From: Prevotella sp. UBA2809
GTDB lineage: Bacteria > Bacteroidota > Bacteroidia > Bacteroidales > Bacteroidaceae
Length of the DNA stretch: 64,000 nucleotides
Direction: 5' to 3'
NCBI GenBank assembly: GCA_002351725.1
Contig: DEHD01000035.1
Span: 4,591-68,590 of the forward strand
Numbering within the stretch: the first letter of the stretch is position 1; each line of letters starts with the position of its first letter. The position numbers were made by a program, and so were the translations under genes. The notes below the pieces were generated by a model. That model saw only the letters and a list, made by a program, of their open reading frames with translations. It was not told where the DNA came from and ran no database searches. Of the stretch, positions 6,873 through 14,438 are shown piece by piece.

Positions 6873-9800
6873 ATGAGAGAAAAAATAGACTGTTTCCTGC
6901 CTTGCAGCGATCTTGATTCTGCACGCGACATGGTAGCGCAGATAAAGGGCAGCAAGACAATTCAACATATCTATCTGCTGGTGAACGAGCACCTTGGAGA
7001 ACTTGACTTGGCACTATGCGACTGCGAGCAGATAGTAGTTAACGACCTTACAAGCAGCGCTACTATTGCGGCTATAGCTGAGAATGCTAAAGCCGACTAC
7101 GCTTTGCTGCAGATACGTCCACGAGAGATACAGATGGCTAAAGGCACGCTTGACCGCATGCTGAGAATAGCAAGCGACTCGGACGCTGCAATGATTTATG
7201 CCGACCACAACGACCTTATCGACGGAAAGCTGCAGCCACACCCCGTTATCGACTATCAGATAGGTAGCATACGCGACGACTTCGACCTGGGATCGCTGAT
7301 TCTGGTAAAGACATCGCTACTTAATGCCTTTGCATCGCAAGCCGGCGAAAACGCATATAAGTTTGCTGCAGTTTATGCCCTGCGACTTTTCCTGAGTCGC
7401 GAAGGACGCATATTCCACATAAACGAGAGGCTGTATACCGAGCAGGAGACCGACACCAGAGCATCGGGCGAGAAGCAGTTTGACTACGTGAACCCGCGCA
7501 ACCGCGAGGTACAGATAGAGATGGAGCATGCCGCTACGGCTCATCTGGCCGCAATCGGAGCAAAGATCGACCCATCGTTCTATCGCACACCCGACTTCAA
7601 CGAGCAGGAGTTTGACGTAGAGGCTTCGGTGGTTATTCCCGTTTACAACCGCGAGAAGACCATCTGCGACGCGGTGAACAGCGCATTGAGTCAGAAGACG
7701 AAATTCAAGTTCAACGTTATTGTGGTGGACAACCACTCGACCGACGGAACAACAGAGTTGCTGCGTGGATTCCACGACGAGCGACTTATACATATAATCC
7801 CCGAGCGCTACGACTTGGGAATAGGCGGATGCTGGAACACAGCTATACACGATGACCACTGCGGACGATTTGCCGTGCAGCTTGACTCTGACGACCTCTA
7901 CTCGTCGCCAAAGACACTGCAGCAGATTGTGGATGCCTTCTACAAGCAGAATGCAGCAATGGTGATTGGCTCGTACCGCATGTGCGACTTCGACCTGAAC
8001 ACTCTGCCACCGGGACTTATAGACCACGCTGAGTGGACCGATGAGAACGGACCTAACAACGCCCTGCGTATAAACGGACTGGGCGCGCCACGTGCTTTCT
8101 TCACTCCGCTGTTGAGACAGGTGGGATTCCCCAACACCAGCTACGGCGAGGATTATGCACTGGGACTTATCTTCTCGCGCCACTATCGCATAGGAAGAAT
8201 CTTCACAGAGCTATATCTCTGTCGCCGCTGGGGCGGAAACAGCGATGCTGCTCTCTCGATAGAAAAGGTGAATGCCAACAACCTGTATAAGGACCAGCTG
8301 CGCTCGCTTGAGATTATGGCCCGCCAACAGATGCTGCAAGGCAAGCAGGAGCTGATAAACGACTCGCCACTGATGCGATTCTTTAACCGTCAGCTGGAGA
8401 AGTGGGACGATGCACGCAACAGATATCAGGACCTGAGAAACGTGAAGACACGCGAGTTGGTAGTGGGAACATCGACCATGAAGGTGCAATGGAACCCCGC
8501 ACGCATAGTGTCGACCGGAGCTAAGATCGACAAGCAGACTCTGGCCGAGCGTCCTTGTTTCCTTTGCGAGCAGAACCGTCCGAAGGAGCAGGTAAAGAAG
8601 AGCATAGACGGACAATACGAGCTACTGGTGAACCCGTTCCCCATACTGCCAATACACTTTACCATACCTTCGGTGAAGCACGAGCCGCAGCTGATTCGCA
8701 ACTCGTATAGCGAGATTCACAAATTGCTTACTGAATACCCAAGCATGATGGTGTTCTACAACGGACCTAAGTGCGGCGCATCGGCACCCGACCATGCTCA
8801 CTTCCAGGGAGGAACATCGGGCGTGCTGCCTCTGCAGATGGCTTGGCAGAGGCTATCGCGCAACCTGAAGCCTATACTGAATCTTAACGACGAGGAGGGT
8901 ATCTCGCTAATAGAGGAATACCCATGCCCCGCACTATTGATACACAGCAAATCGGAGTATAGCGACGAGCAGCTGTTTATACGTTTGTATGAGGCACTGC
9001 CATTGCCAGAGGGCGAGCCAGAGCCAATGATGAACATTGTAAGCTGGCGACATGATACCGACTACTATTCGGTAGTGTTCCCACGCAAAAAGCATCGCCC
9101 CGACTGCTATTATAAGGAGGGCGACGAGCAGTTCATCATCTCGCCGGGAGCACTCGACATGTCGGGATTCATCGTTACTCCACGCAAGGAGGACTTTGAG
9201 CGACTCACCCCAGAGATAGCCTTAGGCATACTGAACGAGGTATCGCTACAGCCCGACGACTTGCAACAGGTAATCGCCAAGCTGCAAGCCACCCAACACC
9301 TAACACCCAACACCCAACACCTAACTCAGAAAGAGCCTAACGTTACCGTTGGCATCGTGAGCGGCGAGAGAATATCATTCAGTCTGAACAAGCCTTACGT
9401 GGCTAAGGGCGAGGTGATTACTGGCAACCAGGTGGTAGAGTTCAGCGAGGGTGGAATATTGTGGCGAGGAACACAATACAGAAACCTTACATTTACACCA
9501 CAGTCGAAGGATGCATCGTTCTCGCTTAACGATGTTACGATAGGTGTGAACTTCCACTGGGAGCGCAAGGAGACACAGACTTTTGAGGGCACACTGCGCA
9601 TTGTGGTAGAAGCCGATAAGATTGTGGCTATCAACGAATTGCCGGTAGAGAAATACCTTACCAGCGTAATATCGAGCGAGATGAGTTCTACATCAAGCTT
9701 AGAGTTCCTGAAGGCTCACGCCGTAATATCGCGCTCGTGGCTGCTGGCACAGATTGAGAAGCGCCGCCAGCATGAGAGCGGAGGCGACAACTTCTTCTCG

Positions 9801-10547
9801 TTCACCAAGAGCGACAACGAGTTTATCCGCTGGTACGACCGCGAGGACCACACTATTTTCGATGTGTGTGCCGACGACCACTGCCAGAGATATCAGGGCA
9901 TAACACGCGCCAACAACACCCATGTGGAAGAGGCAATAAGTCAGACTCGCGGACAAGTACTGATGTATGGCGACGAGATTTGCGATGCACGATTCTCGAA
10001 GTGCTGCGGAGGCGTGACCGAGGAGTTCCAGTATTGCTGGGAAGACACCCCGAAGCCTTATCTGGTTTCGTTTAAGGACCCATACTGCAACACTAACGAC
10101 AAGCATATCCTGAGTCAGGTGCTTAACGACTTCGATCAGGAGACGCCCGACTTCTATCGTTGGGAGGTGAAATACACCAAGGCCGAGGTATCAGAATTGG
10201 TGAATCGCAAGCTCAAGGATGACTTCGGTGAGATTGTAGACCTTATCCCTGTGGAGCGAGGCAAGAGCGGACGCATATGGAAACTGAAGATTGTGGGTAC
10301 AAAGAAGACCTTCACCATCGGTAAGGAACTTGAGATCCGCCGTGCACTCAGCGAGAGTCATCTGTACTCTTCAGCCTTTGATGTAGAGAAGACCGACGAT
10401 GGTTTTATTCTGCATGGCAAGGGTTGGGGCCACGGCGTAGGTTTGTGTCAGATAGGTGCTGCCGTTATGGGCGAGCAGGGACATCCTTACGATGACATTC
10501 TGCTGTTCTACTATCGCGGTGCCGAAATTAAACGCCTCTACAATTAA
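6873..10547 (+). CDS. Three-domain fusion: GT2 glycosyltransferase, HIT/GalT-like DUF4922, SpoIID/LytB
   Basis: The 1224-residue protein joins three modules. Residues 1-240 are a poorly conserved N-terminal region. A GT-A glycosyltransferase starts at SVVIPVYNRE (252 on) and has a DSDD metal-binding motif at 338-341. Around 550-830 lies a nucleotidyltransferase-like domain of the DUF4922 type with CGASAPDHAHFQGG, whose H641-x-H643-x-Q645 triad resembles GalT and ADP-sugar phosphorylases. After a repeat-encoded linker (TQHLTPNTQHLTQ) comes a SpoIID/LytB domain with VISSEM and LKAHAVISRSW, ending in GWGHGVG at 1184-1190. No signal peptide or membrane segment is evident, which is odd for SpoIID, a peptidoglycan-processing domain that normally acts outside the cytoplasm. 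I chose the ATG at 6873 because the earlier TTG lies within the promoter. The AmpG-like gene follows by 28 bases. A role in wall-sugar metabolism is an inference. Confidence 0.85.
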   Translation: MREKIDCFLPCSDLDSARDMVAQIKGSKTIQHIYLLVNEHLGELDLALCDCEQIVVNDLTSSATIAAIAENAKADYALLQIRPREIQMAKGTLDRMLRIASDSDAAMIYADHNDLIDGKLQPHPVIDYQIGSIRDDFDLGSLILVKTSLLNAFASQAGENAYKFAAVYALRLFLSREGRIFHINERLYTEQETDTRASGEKQFDYVNPRNREVQIEMEHAATAHLAAIGAKIDPSFYRTPDFNEQEFDVEASVVIPVYNREKTICDAVNSALSQKTKFKFNVIVVDNHSTDGTTELLRGFHDERLIHIIPERYDLGIGGCWNTAIHDDHCGRFAVQLDSDDLYSSPKTLQQIVDAFYKQNAAMVIGSYRMCDFDLNTLPPGLIDHAEWTDENGPNNALRINGLGAPRAFFTPLLRQVGFPNTSYGEDYALGLIFSRHYRIGRIFTELYLCRRWGGNSDAALSIEKVNANNLYKDQLRSLEIMARQQMLQGKQELINDSPLMRFFNRQLEKWDDARNRYQDLRNVKTRELVVGTSTMKVQWNPARIVSTGAKIDKQTLAERPCFLCEQNRPKEQVKKSIDGQYELLVNPFPILPIHFTIPSVKHEPQLIRNSYSEIHKLLTEYPSMMVFYNGPKCGASAPDHAHFQGGTSGVLPLQMAWQRLSRNLKPILNLNDEEGISLIEEYPCPALLIHSKSEYSDEQLFIRLYEALPLPEGEPEPMMNIVSWRHDTDYYSVVFPRKKHRPDCYYKEGDEQFIISPGALDMSGFIVTPRKEDFERLTPEIALGILNEVSLQPDDLQQVIAKLQATQHLTPNTQHLTQKEPNVTVGIVSGERISFSLNKPYVAKGEVITGNQVVEFSEGGILWRGTQYRNLTFTPQSKDASFSLNDVTIGVNFHWERKETQTFEGTLRIVVEADKIVAINELPVEKYLTSVISSEMSSTSSLEFLKAHAVISRSWLLAQIEKRRQHESGGDNFFSFTKSDNEFIRWYDREDHTIFDVCADDHCQRYQGITRANNTHVEEAISQTRGQVLMYGDEICDARFSKCCGGVTEEFQYCWEDTPKPYLVSFKDPYCNTNDKHILSQVLNDFDQETPDFYRWEVKYTKAEVSELVNRKLKDDFGEIVDLIPVERGKSGRIWKLKIVGTKKTFTIGKELEIRRALSESHLYSSAFDVEKTDDGFILHGKGWGHGVGLCQIGAAVMGEQGHPYDDILLFYYRGAEIKRLYN
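9291..9325. repeat. ACCCAACACC short-period repeat inside a coding region
   Basis: Four imperfect copies of ACCCAACAC/ACCTAACAC read in frame between the DUF4922 and SpoIID parts, encoding QHLTPNTQHLT. It is the complement of the unit at 2545-2577 and 25887-25910. Confidence 0.85.
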
Positions 10548-10548
10548 A

Positions 10549-10583
10549 TTTTTAATGTTTAATATTTAATGTTTAATGAATAA
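10549..10583. repeat. TTTAATGTTTAATA short-period repeat in the intergenic gap
   Basis: About four imperfect copies of a 7-8 base unit TTTAATG/TTTAATA fill the whole gap before the AmpG-like gene and run into its start codon. Confidence 0.75.
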
Positions 10584-11853
10584 TAGAAATCCATGGGCTT
10601 GGGTGCCCACACTTTACTTTGCTGAAGGCGTGCCTTACGTAGCTGTTATGACTATCTCGGTCATCATCTACAAGCGCCTCGGGTTGTCGAATGCCGACAT
10701 CACTCTCTACACGTCGTGGCTTTATCTGCCATGGGTTATCAAACCCCTTTGGAGCCCGTTTGTTGACATGCTGCGCACCAAGCGCTGGTGGATTCTGGTG
10801 ATGCAGATACTGATAGCAGCAGCTCTGGCTGGTGTGGCATTTACGATTCCTGGGCCTTGGTGGCTGCAAGGCTCGTTGGCGTTCTTCTGGCTGTTGGCTT
10901 TCAGTAGCGCAACCCACGATATTGCTGCCGACGGATTCTATATGTTGGGACTTGAGCAGCACCAACAGGCTTACTTCGTAGGTATACGTAGCACATTCTA
11001 CCGTATAGCCACTATTTTCTCATCAGGACTATTGGTGGGCTTGGCAGGAGTTCTGCAGGTGCTTACACGTAGCATAGCATATGCATGGAGCTTGGTGTTC
11101 TACCTTATTGCAGGTTTGTTTATAGCCTTGTGGCTGTATCACAGTTGGGCACTCCCCCGCCCCAGCGAGGATAACCACCGCATGCAGAAATCGGCGAAAG
11201 ATATCATGAACGAATTCTGGAACACACTGGTTACCTTCTTCAAGAAGCCACAGGTGTGGATAGGCATTTGTTTCATGTTGTTCTATCGCATGCCAGAAGG
11301 CTTGTTGGCAAAGGTGTCGGCCCTGTTCTTAGTAGATAAGATGGCTAATGGCGGATTAGGATTGAGCGATGTAGAGTTTGGAATGGTTCAAGGCACAGTT
11401 GGCGTTATCGGCCTTACTTTAGGTGGAATTCTGGGTGGTATCGTTGCCAGTCGCGATGGACTGAAGCGTTGGCTATGGCCTATGGTGATGGCTATCACCA
11501 TCCCCGATCTGGTTTACGTATATCTCTCGTATGCCATGCCATCAAGTCTGCTCATCATCAACATCTGCATATTCCTTGAGCAGTTCGGCTACGGATTCGG
11601 CTTCTCGGCCTATATGCTATACCTTATATATTATAGTCAGGGTGAGCACAAGACAGCCCACTACGCTCTGTGTACAGCATTCATGGCTCTGTCGATGATG
11701 ATTCCAGGACTCTTTGCTGGAGCACTTCAGGAAGCAGTAGGTTATCAGGTATTCTTCCTGGTTGTAGTAGTTTGCTGCGCTATGACCTACATCGTCTCAG
11801 CACTCCTGAAAATCGACCCAGAATTCGGAAAGAAAAAGTCATCTGCAGAATAG
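10576..11853 (+). CDS. AmpG-like MFS transporter (putative muropeptide permease)
   Basis: The 425-residue protein has about twelve hydrophobic segments and the AmpG/MFS_1 style N-terminus PTLYFAEGVPYVAVMTISV, then SATHDIAADGFYML (the conserved QDIaiDGWAL-type loop in AmpG). AmpG imports anhydro-muropeptides released by wall turnover. It directly follows the SpoIID-containing fusion with only 28 repeat-filled bases between them, so the two probably share a transcript. That fits a wall-recycling role, although the substrate is inferred from family and context only. I start at the ATG at 10576 (MNNRNPWAW). A nested palindrome serves as the downstream boundary. Confidence 0.78.
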   Translation: MNNRNPWAWVPTLYFAEGVPYVAVMTISVIIYKRLGLSNADITLYTSWLYLPWVIKPLWSPFVDMLRTKRWWILVMQILIAAALAGVAFTIPGPWWLQGSLAFFWLLAFSSATHDIAADGFYMLGLEQHQQAYFVGIRSTFYRIATIFSSGLLVGLAGVLQVLTRSIAYAWSLVFYLIAGLFIALWLYHSWALPRPSEDNHRMQKSAKDIMNEFWNTLVTFFKKPQVWIGICFMLFYRMPEGLLAKVSALFLVDKMANGGLGLSDVEFGMVQGTVGVIGLTLGGILGGIVASRDGLKRWLWPMVMAITIPDLVYVYLSYAMPSSLLIINICIFLEQFGYGFGFSAYMLYLIYYSQGEHKTAHYALCTAFMALSMMIPGLFAGALQEAVGYQVFFLVVVVCCAMTYIVSALLKIDPEFGKKKSSAE

Positions 11854-11854
11854 T

Positions 11855-11966
11855 TTTTAGGCACGGATTAACACGGCTTTAATAAATTAAAAAAACACGG
11901 CTTAGGTATTGCAACTTAAGCCGTGTTTCTTTTATAAAAAAGAGCCGCGTAAATCCGTGCCTAAAA
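11855..11966. repeat. 112-bp nested imperfect palindrome, probable bidirectional terminator
   Basis: The outer arms TTTTAGGCACGGATT (11855 on) and AATCCGTGCCTAAAA (to 11966) pair almost perfectly. An inner stem AAACACGGCTTA/TAAGCCGTGTTT (11893-11928) sits inside. It fills the gap between the convergent AmpG-like gene and cysE. Confidence 0.8.
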
Positions 11967-11983
11967 CTTCCGTGCAAAAAAAA

Positions 11984-12907
11984 TTATATTCCAGCGCCGT
12001 CTTGGAAAGCGACATCGACGGCTTTGCTCTGCTGGATGCGCGAATGAGGTGGTACGCTGTGGGTTATCCAGATGTTACCACCAATCACCGAGTCGTGGCC
12101 GATGGTGATACGCCCCAGAATCGAGGCATTAGAATAAACCGTTACGTGGTCTTCCAATATCGGGTGGCGTGGTATGTTCAGCATATTACCGTTCTCATCG
12201 TACTTAAAGCTCTTAGCACCAAGCGTAACACCCTGATAAAGCGTAACGTGGTTGCCAATAATGGTGGTCTCGCCAATAACTACACCTGTACCGTGGTCGA
12301 TAGCGAAATACTCGCCTATCTGTGCTCCTGGATGGATATCGATACCCGTCTTAGAATGTGCCAACTCGGTGATAATTCGAGGTATGACGGGCACCTCAAG
12401 CTGGTATAGCTTGTGAGCCACACGATAGTGAGTCATGGTGTTCATCGAAGGATAACAGAAAATAACCTCGCCATAGTTAGGCGCAGCTGGGTCGTTATCA
12501 AACATAGCCTGAACGTCGGTATAAAGCAGTCGCTTTATCTCGGGCAAAGCATCGATAAATGCCAGAGCCTTATTCTCGGCCTCACCATACACCTGATCCT
12601 TGGTGCGCTCGCCCTCGCAATGCTCGCAGAACTGAAGTCCGTGTGCTATCTGCTTAGTGAGCAACTTGACCAGCTCCTCCATTGCCACACCTATATGGTA
12701 TGAGCGTATAGCCTCATCGGGTTGACGCTTTTCAAAATAGTCGGGGAAGATAATGTTCTTTACCAAAGCCACAATGCGCTTAACCATATCTACAGATGGC
12801 AGCGGAGCAACCGTGGCCGGCATCATGCTTACCTCCCTTTCGGTTTGTTTCGAGAGCTCTGTGACATTCCTTCGCAGAGTCTCGTTTATTTTAGTCTTGT
12901 CCATCAT
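11984..12907 (-). CDS. cysE: Serine O-acetyltransferase
   Basis: The enzyme acetylates L-serine with acetyl-CoA to give O-acetylserine, the precursor of cysteine. The 307-residue protein has the long helical N-terminal domain (about 1-180) of SATase and a left-handed beta-helix in the C-terminal third, with hexapeptide-repeat segments IHPGAQIGEYFAIDHGTG and VIGETTIIGNHVTLYQG. The catalytic His is the one in IDHGTG. ATG codons at 12907 and 12904 are both possible starts. The gene follows the histidine kinase by 28 bases and may be co-transcribed. The nested palindrome separates its 3' end from the AmpG-like gene. Confidence 0.92.
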   Translation of the reverse strand: MMDKTKINETLRRNVTELSKQTEREVSMMPATVAPLPSVDMVKRIVALVKNIIFPDYFEKRQPDEAIRSYHIGVAMEELVKLLTKQIAHGLQFCEHCEGERTKDQVYGEAENKALAFIDALPEIKRLLYTDVQAMFDNDPAAPNYGEVIFCYPSMNTMTHYRVAHKLYQLEVPVIPRIITELAHSKTGIDIHPGAQIGEYFAIDHGTGVVIGETTIIGNHVTLYQGVTLGAKSFKYDENGNMLNIPRHPILEDHVTVYSNASILGRITIGHDSVIGGNIWITHSVPPHSRIQQSKAVDVAFQDGAGI

Positions 12908-12935
12908 AATTCAGTTGATTAATAAAACAATCTTT

Positions 12936-13766
12936 TTACAATCCCTTGTTCTTATCGCGTAGGCGACATGGGAAGAATACGCTAACTGTTGTGCCTTTAC
13001 CCTCATCAGAACGTATAGAAATCTCACCATTCAAAGCATCTACTATAGCCTTACTGATACTGAGACCCAGACCAGAATTCTGATTAAAAAGATTTAGGGC
13101 TTCGTCGTTTGTTGCTGTATCAGAGATACCGGTATGGAAACTCTGTGCAACGCCATCGCCTGTATCGGTGATGTTTACCAAAAGGCCATTACGCTCAGCC
13201 TCGTAATTGATGGTAATAGAGCCTATAGTGGTATGACGAGAGGCATTCTGCAAAAGATGCATCATTAGCTGATACATAAGATTGGTATCGAGTGTGGCCT
13301 TGCAATGAGGCGACAACTTACTACGAACAGCCACCGAAACACCTGGTGTAACGTCGCGCTGAATCTCACGACGATAGCTGGCCATAAGCTCGGCAAGGTT
13401 TACCTCGACAAAAGTAAACGTCTGCACTCCACTCTCGTAATTTGAAAGCTCAAGAAGCTGAGATACGAAATACATCAGCTGGTTGCCATCCTTGTTAATC
13501 TGGGTAACGTAATTCAATATATGCTGGGGCTTAACGTTATCAACACCTTCAGAAATAAGCTCGTTACTTTTGGTGATAATAGAGTTAAGAGGATTACGCA
13601 GAGCATGACTAACGTTGGCCAGGAAAACCGTCTTGATATGCTCAGAACGGCGGGCACGCACTACCTCCTTACCCAACAAGGCGCGATAATGTCTATCCAT
13701 AAAGAAAAATCCCGCTGCTACCAAAAGCAACAAAACAACGATAATAATAATCTGCAAAATATTCAT
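12936..13766 (-). CDS. Membrane sensor histidine kinase, short form
   Basis: The 276-residue protein has one N-terminal membrane segment (about residues 3-22), no periplasmic domain, and then a compact kinase core. The phosphoacceptor is H54 in NVSHALRNPL (usual SHElRTPL), the N box is HLLQNASRHT, and ATP-binding boxes DTGDGV and GLGLSISKAIVDAL follow. With no sensory domain it probably receives its signal through the membrane segment or a partner. No response regulator is adjacent. It precedes cysE, but a link to sulfur metabolism is only positional. Confidence 0.88.
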   Translation of the reverse strand: MNILQIIIIVVLLLLVAAGFFFMDRHYRALLGKEVVRARRSEHIKTVFLANVSHALRNPLNSIITKSNELISEGVDNVKPQHILNYVTQINKDGNQLMYFVSQLLELSNYESGVQTFTFVEVNLAELMASYRREIQRDVTPGVSVAVRSKLSPHCKATLDTNLMYQLMMHLLQNASRHTTIGSITINYEAERNGLLVNITDTGDGVAQSFHTGISDTATNDEALNLFNQNSGLGLSISKAIVDALNGEISIRSDEGKGTTVSVFFPCRLRDKNKGL

Positions 13767-13797
13767 ATTTCCCCAGCTTTTATATAAGTTCAGACTG

Positions 13798-13805
13798 CAA
13801 AGATA
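13798..13805 (-). promoter_or_regulatory. Promoter -7 box of the histidine kinase-cysE pair
   Basis: TATCTTTGCAGTC on the minus strand fits the TAnnTTTGCA element, 31 bases before the ATG at 13766. Confidence 0.75.
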
Positions 13806-13815
13806 GCAAAAATAT

Positions 13816-13858
13816 TAAAAAGAAATAAGCAGTTAACGTTTGTTAACTGCTTATTCTT
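13816..13858 (-). terminator. Intrinsic terminator of hsp20
   Basis: On the minus strand GAATAAGCAGTTAAC pairs with GTTAACTGCTTATTTC around a short loop, followed by TTTTTA. It lies just after the hsp20 stop codon. Confidence 0.85.
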
Positions 13859-13862
13859 CAAC

Positions 13863-14288
13863 TTATGCGATTTCTATCTGTCGCGATAGCTTTACTTTCT
13901 CTTCAACTACCTTAGGCAACTCTACCGTAAGAACGCCGTTTTCTACGTGTGCCTTGATGTCGTCCTTCTTCACATCATCTGGGAGTATCAGTGTTTGTTC
14001 ATACTTTGAGTACGAGAACTCGCGACGCAGGTAGCGTATATTCTTGTCCTCTTCTTTGTGCTCCTGCTTACTCTCCATCTTGATGATAAGGTTGCCCTCG
14101 TCGTTGATGTGAACATTAAAATCCTCCTTCTTCATGCCCGGTGCTGCAAGCTCTACTGTGTAGGCCTTGTCGCTTTCTTTAACATTGATAGCTGGTGCTG
14201 TGTAGTTGCTCTTTGGAACGAAATCGGTATCGAACAAATCTCCAAACACACTTGGAATCCAACTGTTACTTCTCATTACTGGCATCAT
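13863..14288 (-). CDS. Small heat-shock protein, Hsp20/alpha-crystallin family
   Basis: Hsp20 chaperones bind unfolding proteins without ATP. The 141-residue product contains the alpha-crystallin domain from about residue 35, with ELAAPGMKKEDFNVHI (family A-x-x-n-Gv-L region) and, near the end, HVENGVLTVELPKV followed by a C-terminal R-Q-I-E-I-A tail carrying an IxI-like motif. It is one of the few genes here with a real Shine-Dalgarno: AGGAGGT at 14296-14302 (complement), 7 bases before the ATG at 14288. Two 15-bp repeats at 14403-14438 lie upstream over the mfd stop codon and could be an operator. A terminator follows. Confidence 0.92.
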   Translation of the reverse strand: MMPVMRSNSWIPSVFGDLFDTDFVPKSNYTAPAINVKESDKAYTVELAAPGMKKEDFNVHINDEGNLIIKMESKQEHKEEDKNIRYLRREFSYSKYEQTLILPDDVKKDDIKAHVENGVLTVELPKVVEEKVKLSRQIEIA

Positions 14289-14295
14289 AATTTTT

Positions 14296-14302
14296 ACCTC
14301 CT
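14296..14302 (-). promoter_or_regulatory. Perfect Shine-Dalgarno of hsp20
   Basis: AGGAGGT on the minus strand, 7 bases before the start codon. Most other genes in the window have no such site, in line with Bacteroidota translation initiation. Confidence 0.8.
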
Positions 14303-14402
14303 AATTCTATTGTTTTTAAATTGATTAAACATGTTATGAACTTTGGTTCTGAGAACCGCGTTCACCATGCTAAAGGCAAAATAGATGCCGAGGGAAAACA
14401 TT

Positions 14403-14438
14403 GTGTCATAATGACAGAATCTGCTGACATATTGACAG
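14403..14438. promoter_or_regulatory. Pair of 15-bp repeats upstream of hsp20
   Basis: On the minus strand CTGTCAATATGTCAG and CTGTCATTATGACAC recur exactly 21 bases apart, two helical turns. They cover the last codons and stop of mfd and lie about 115 bases upstream of hsp20. A regulator binding site is possible but unproven, since the first copy is coding. Confidence 0.4.

Noticed and set aside
6772..7014. 81-residue N-terminal extension of RlmN
   Set aside because: It crosses the rlmN -7 box and the start of the divergent fusion gene, and adds sequence unlike the family; the ATG at 6771 gives a normal 345-residue RlmN.
7317..8183. 288-codon minus-strand frame inside the GT2 region
   Set aside because: It is antisense to an unambiguous conserved domain, with Val/Cys/Ser-rich composition typical of shadow frames.
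9291..9325. Telomere-like or contaminating repeat
   Set aside because: The array is short, imperfect and in frame within a clean coding region. The same unit also occurs at two other chromosomal sites, so it is a genomic repeat rather than an artefact.
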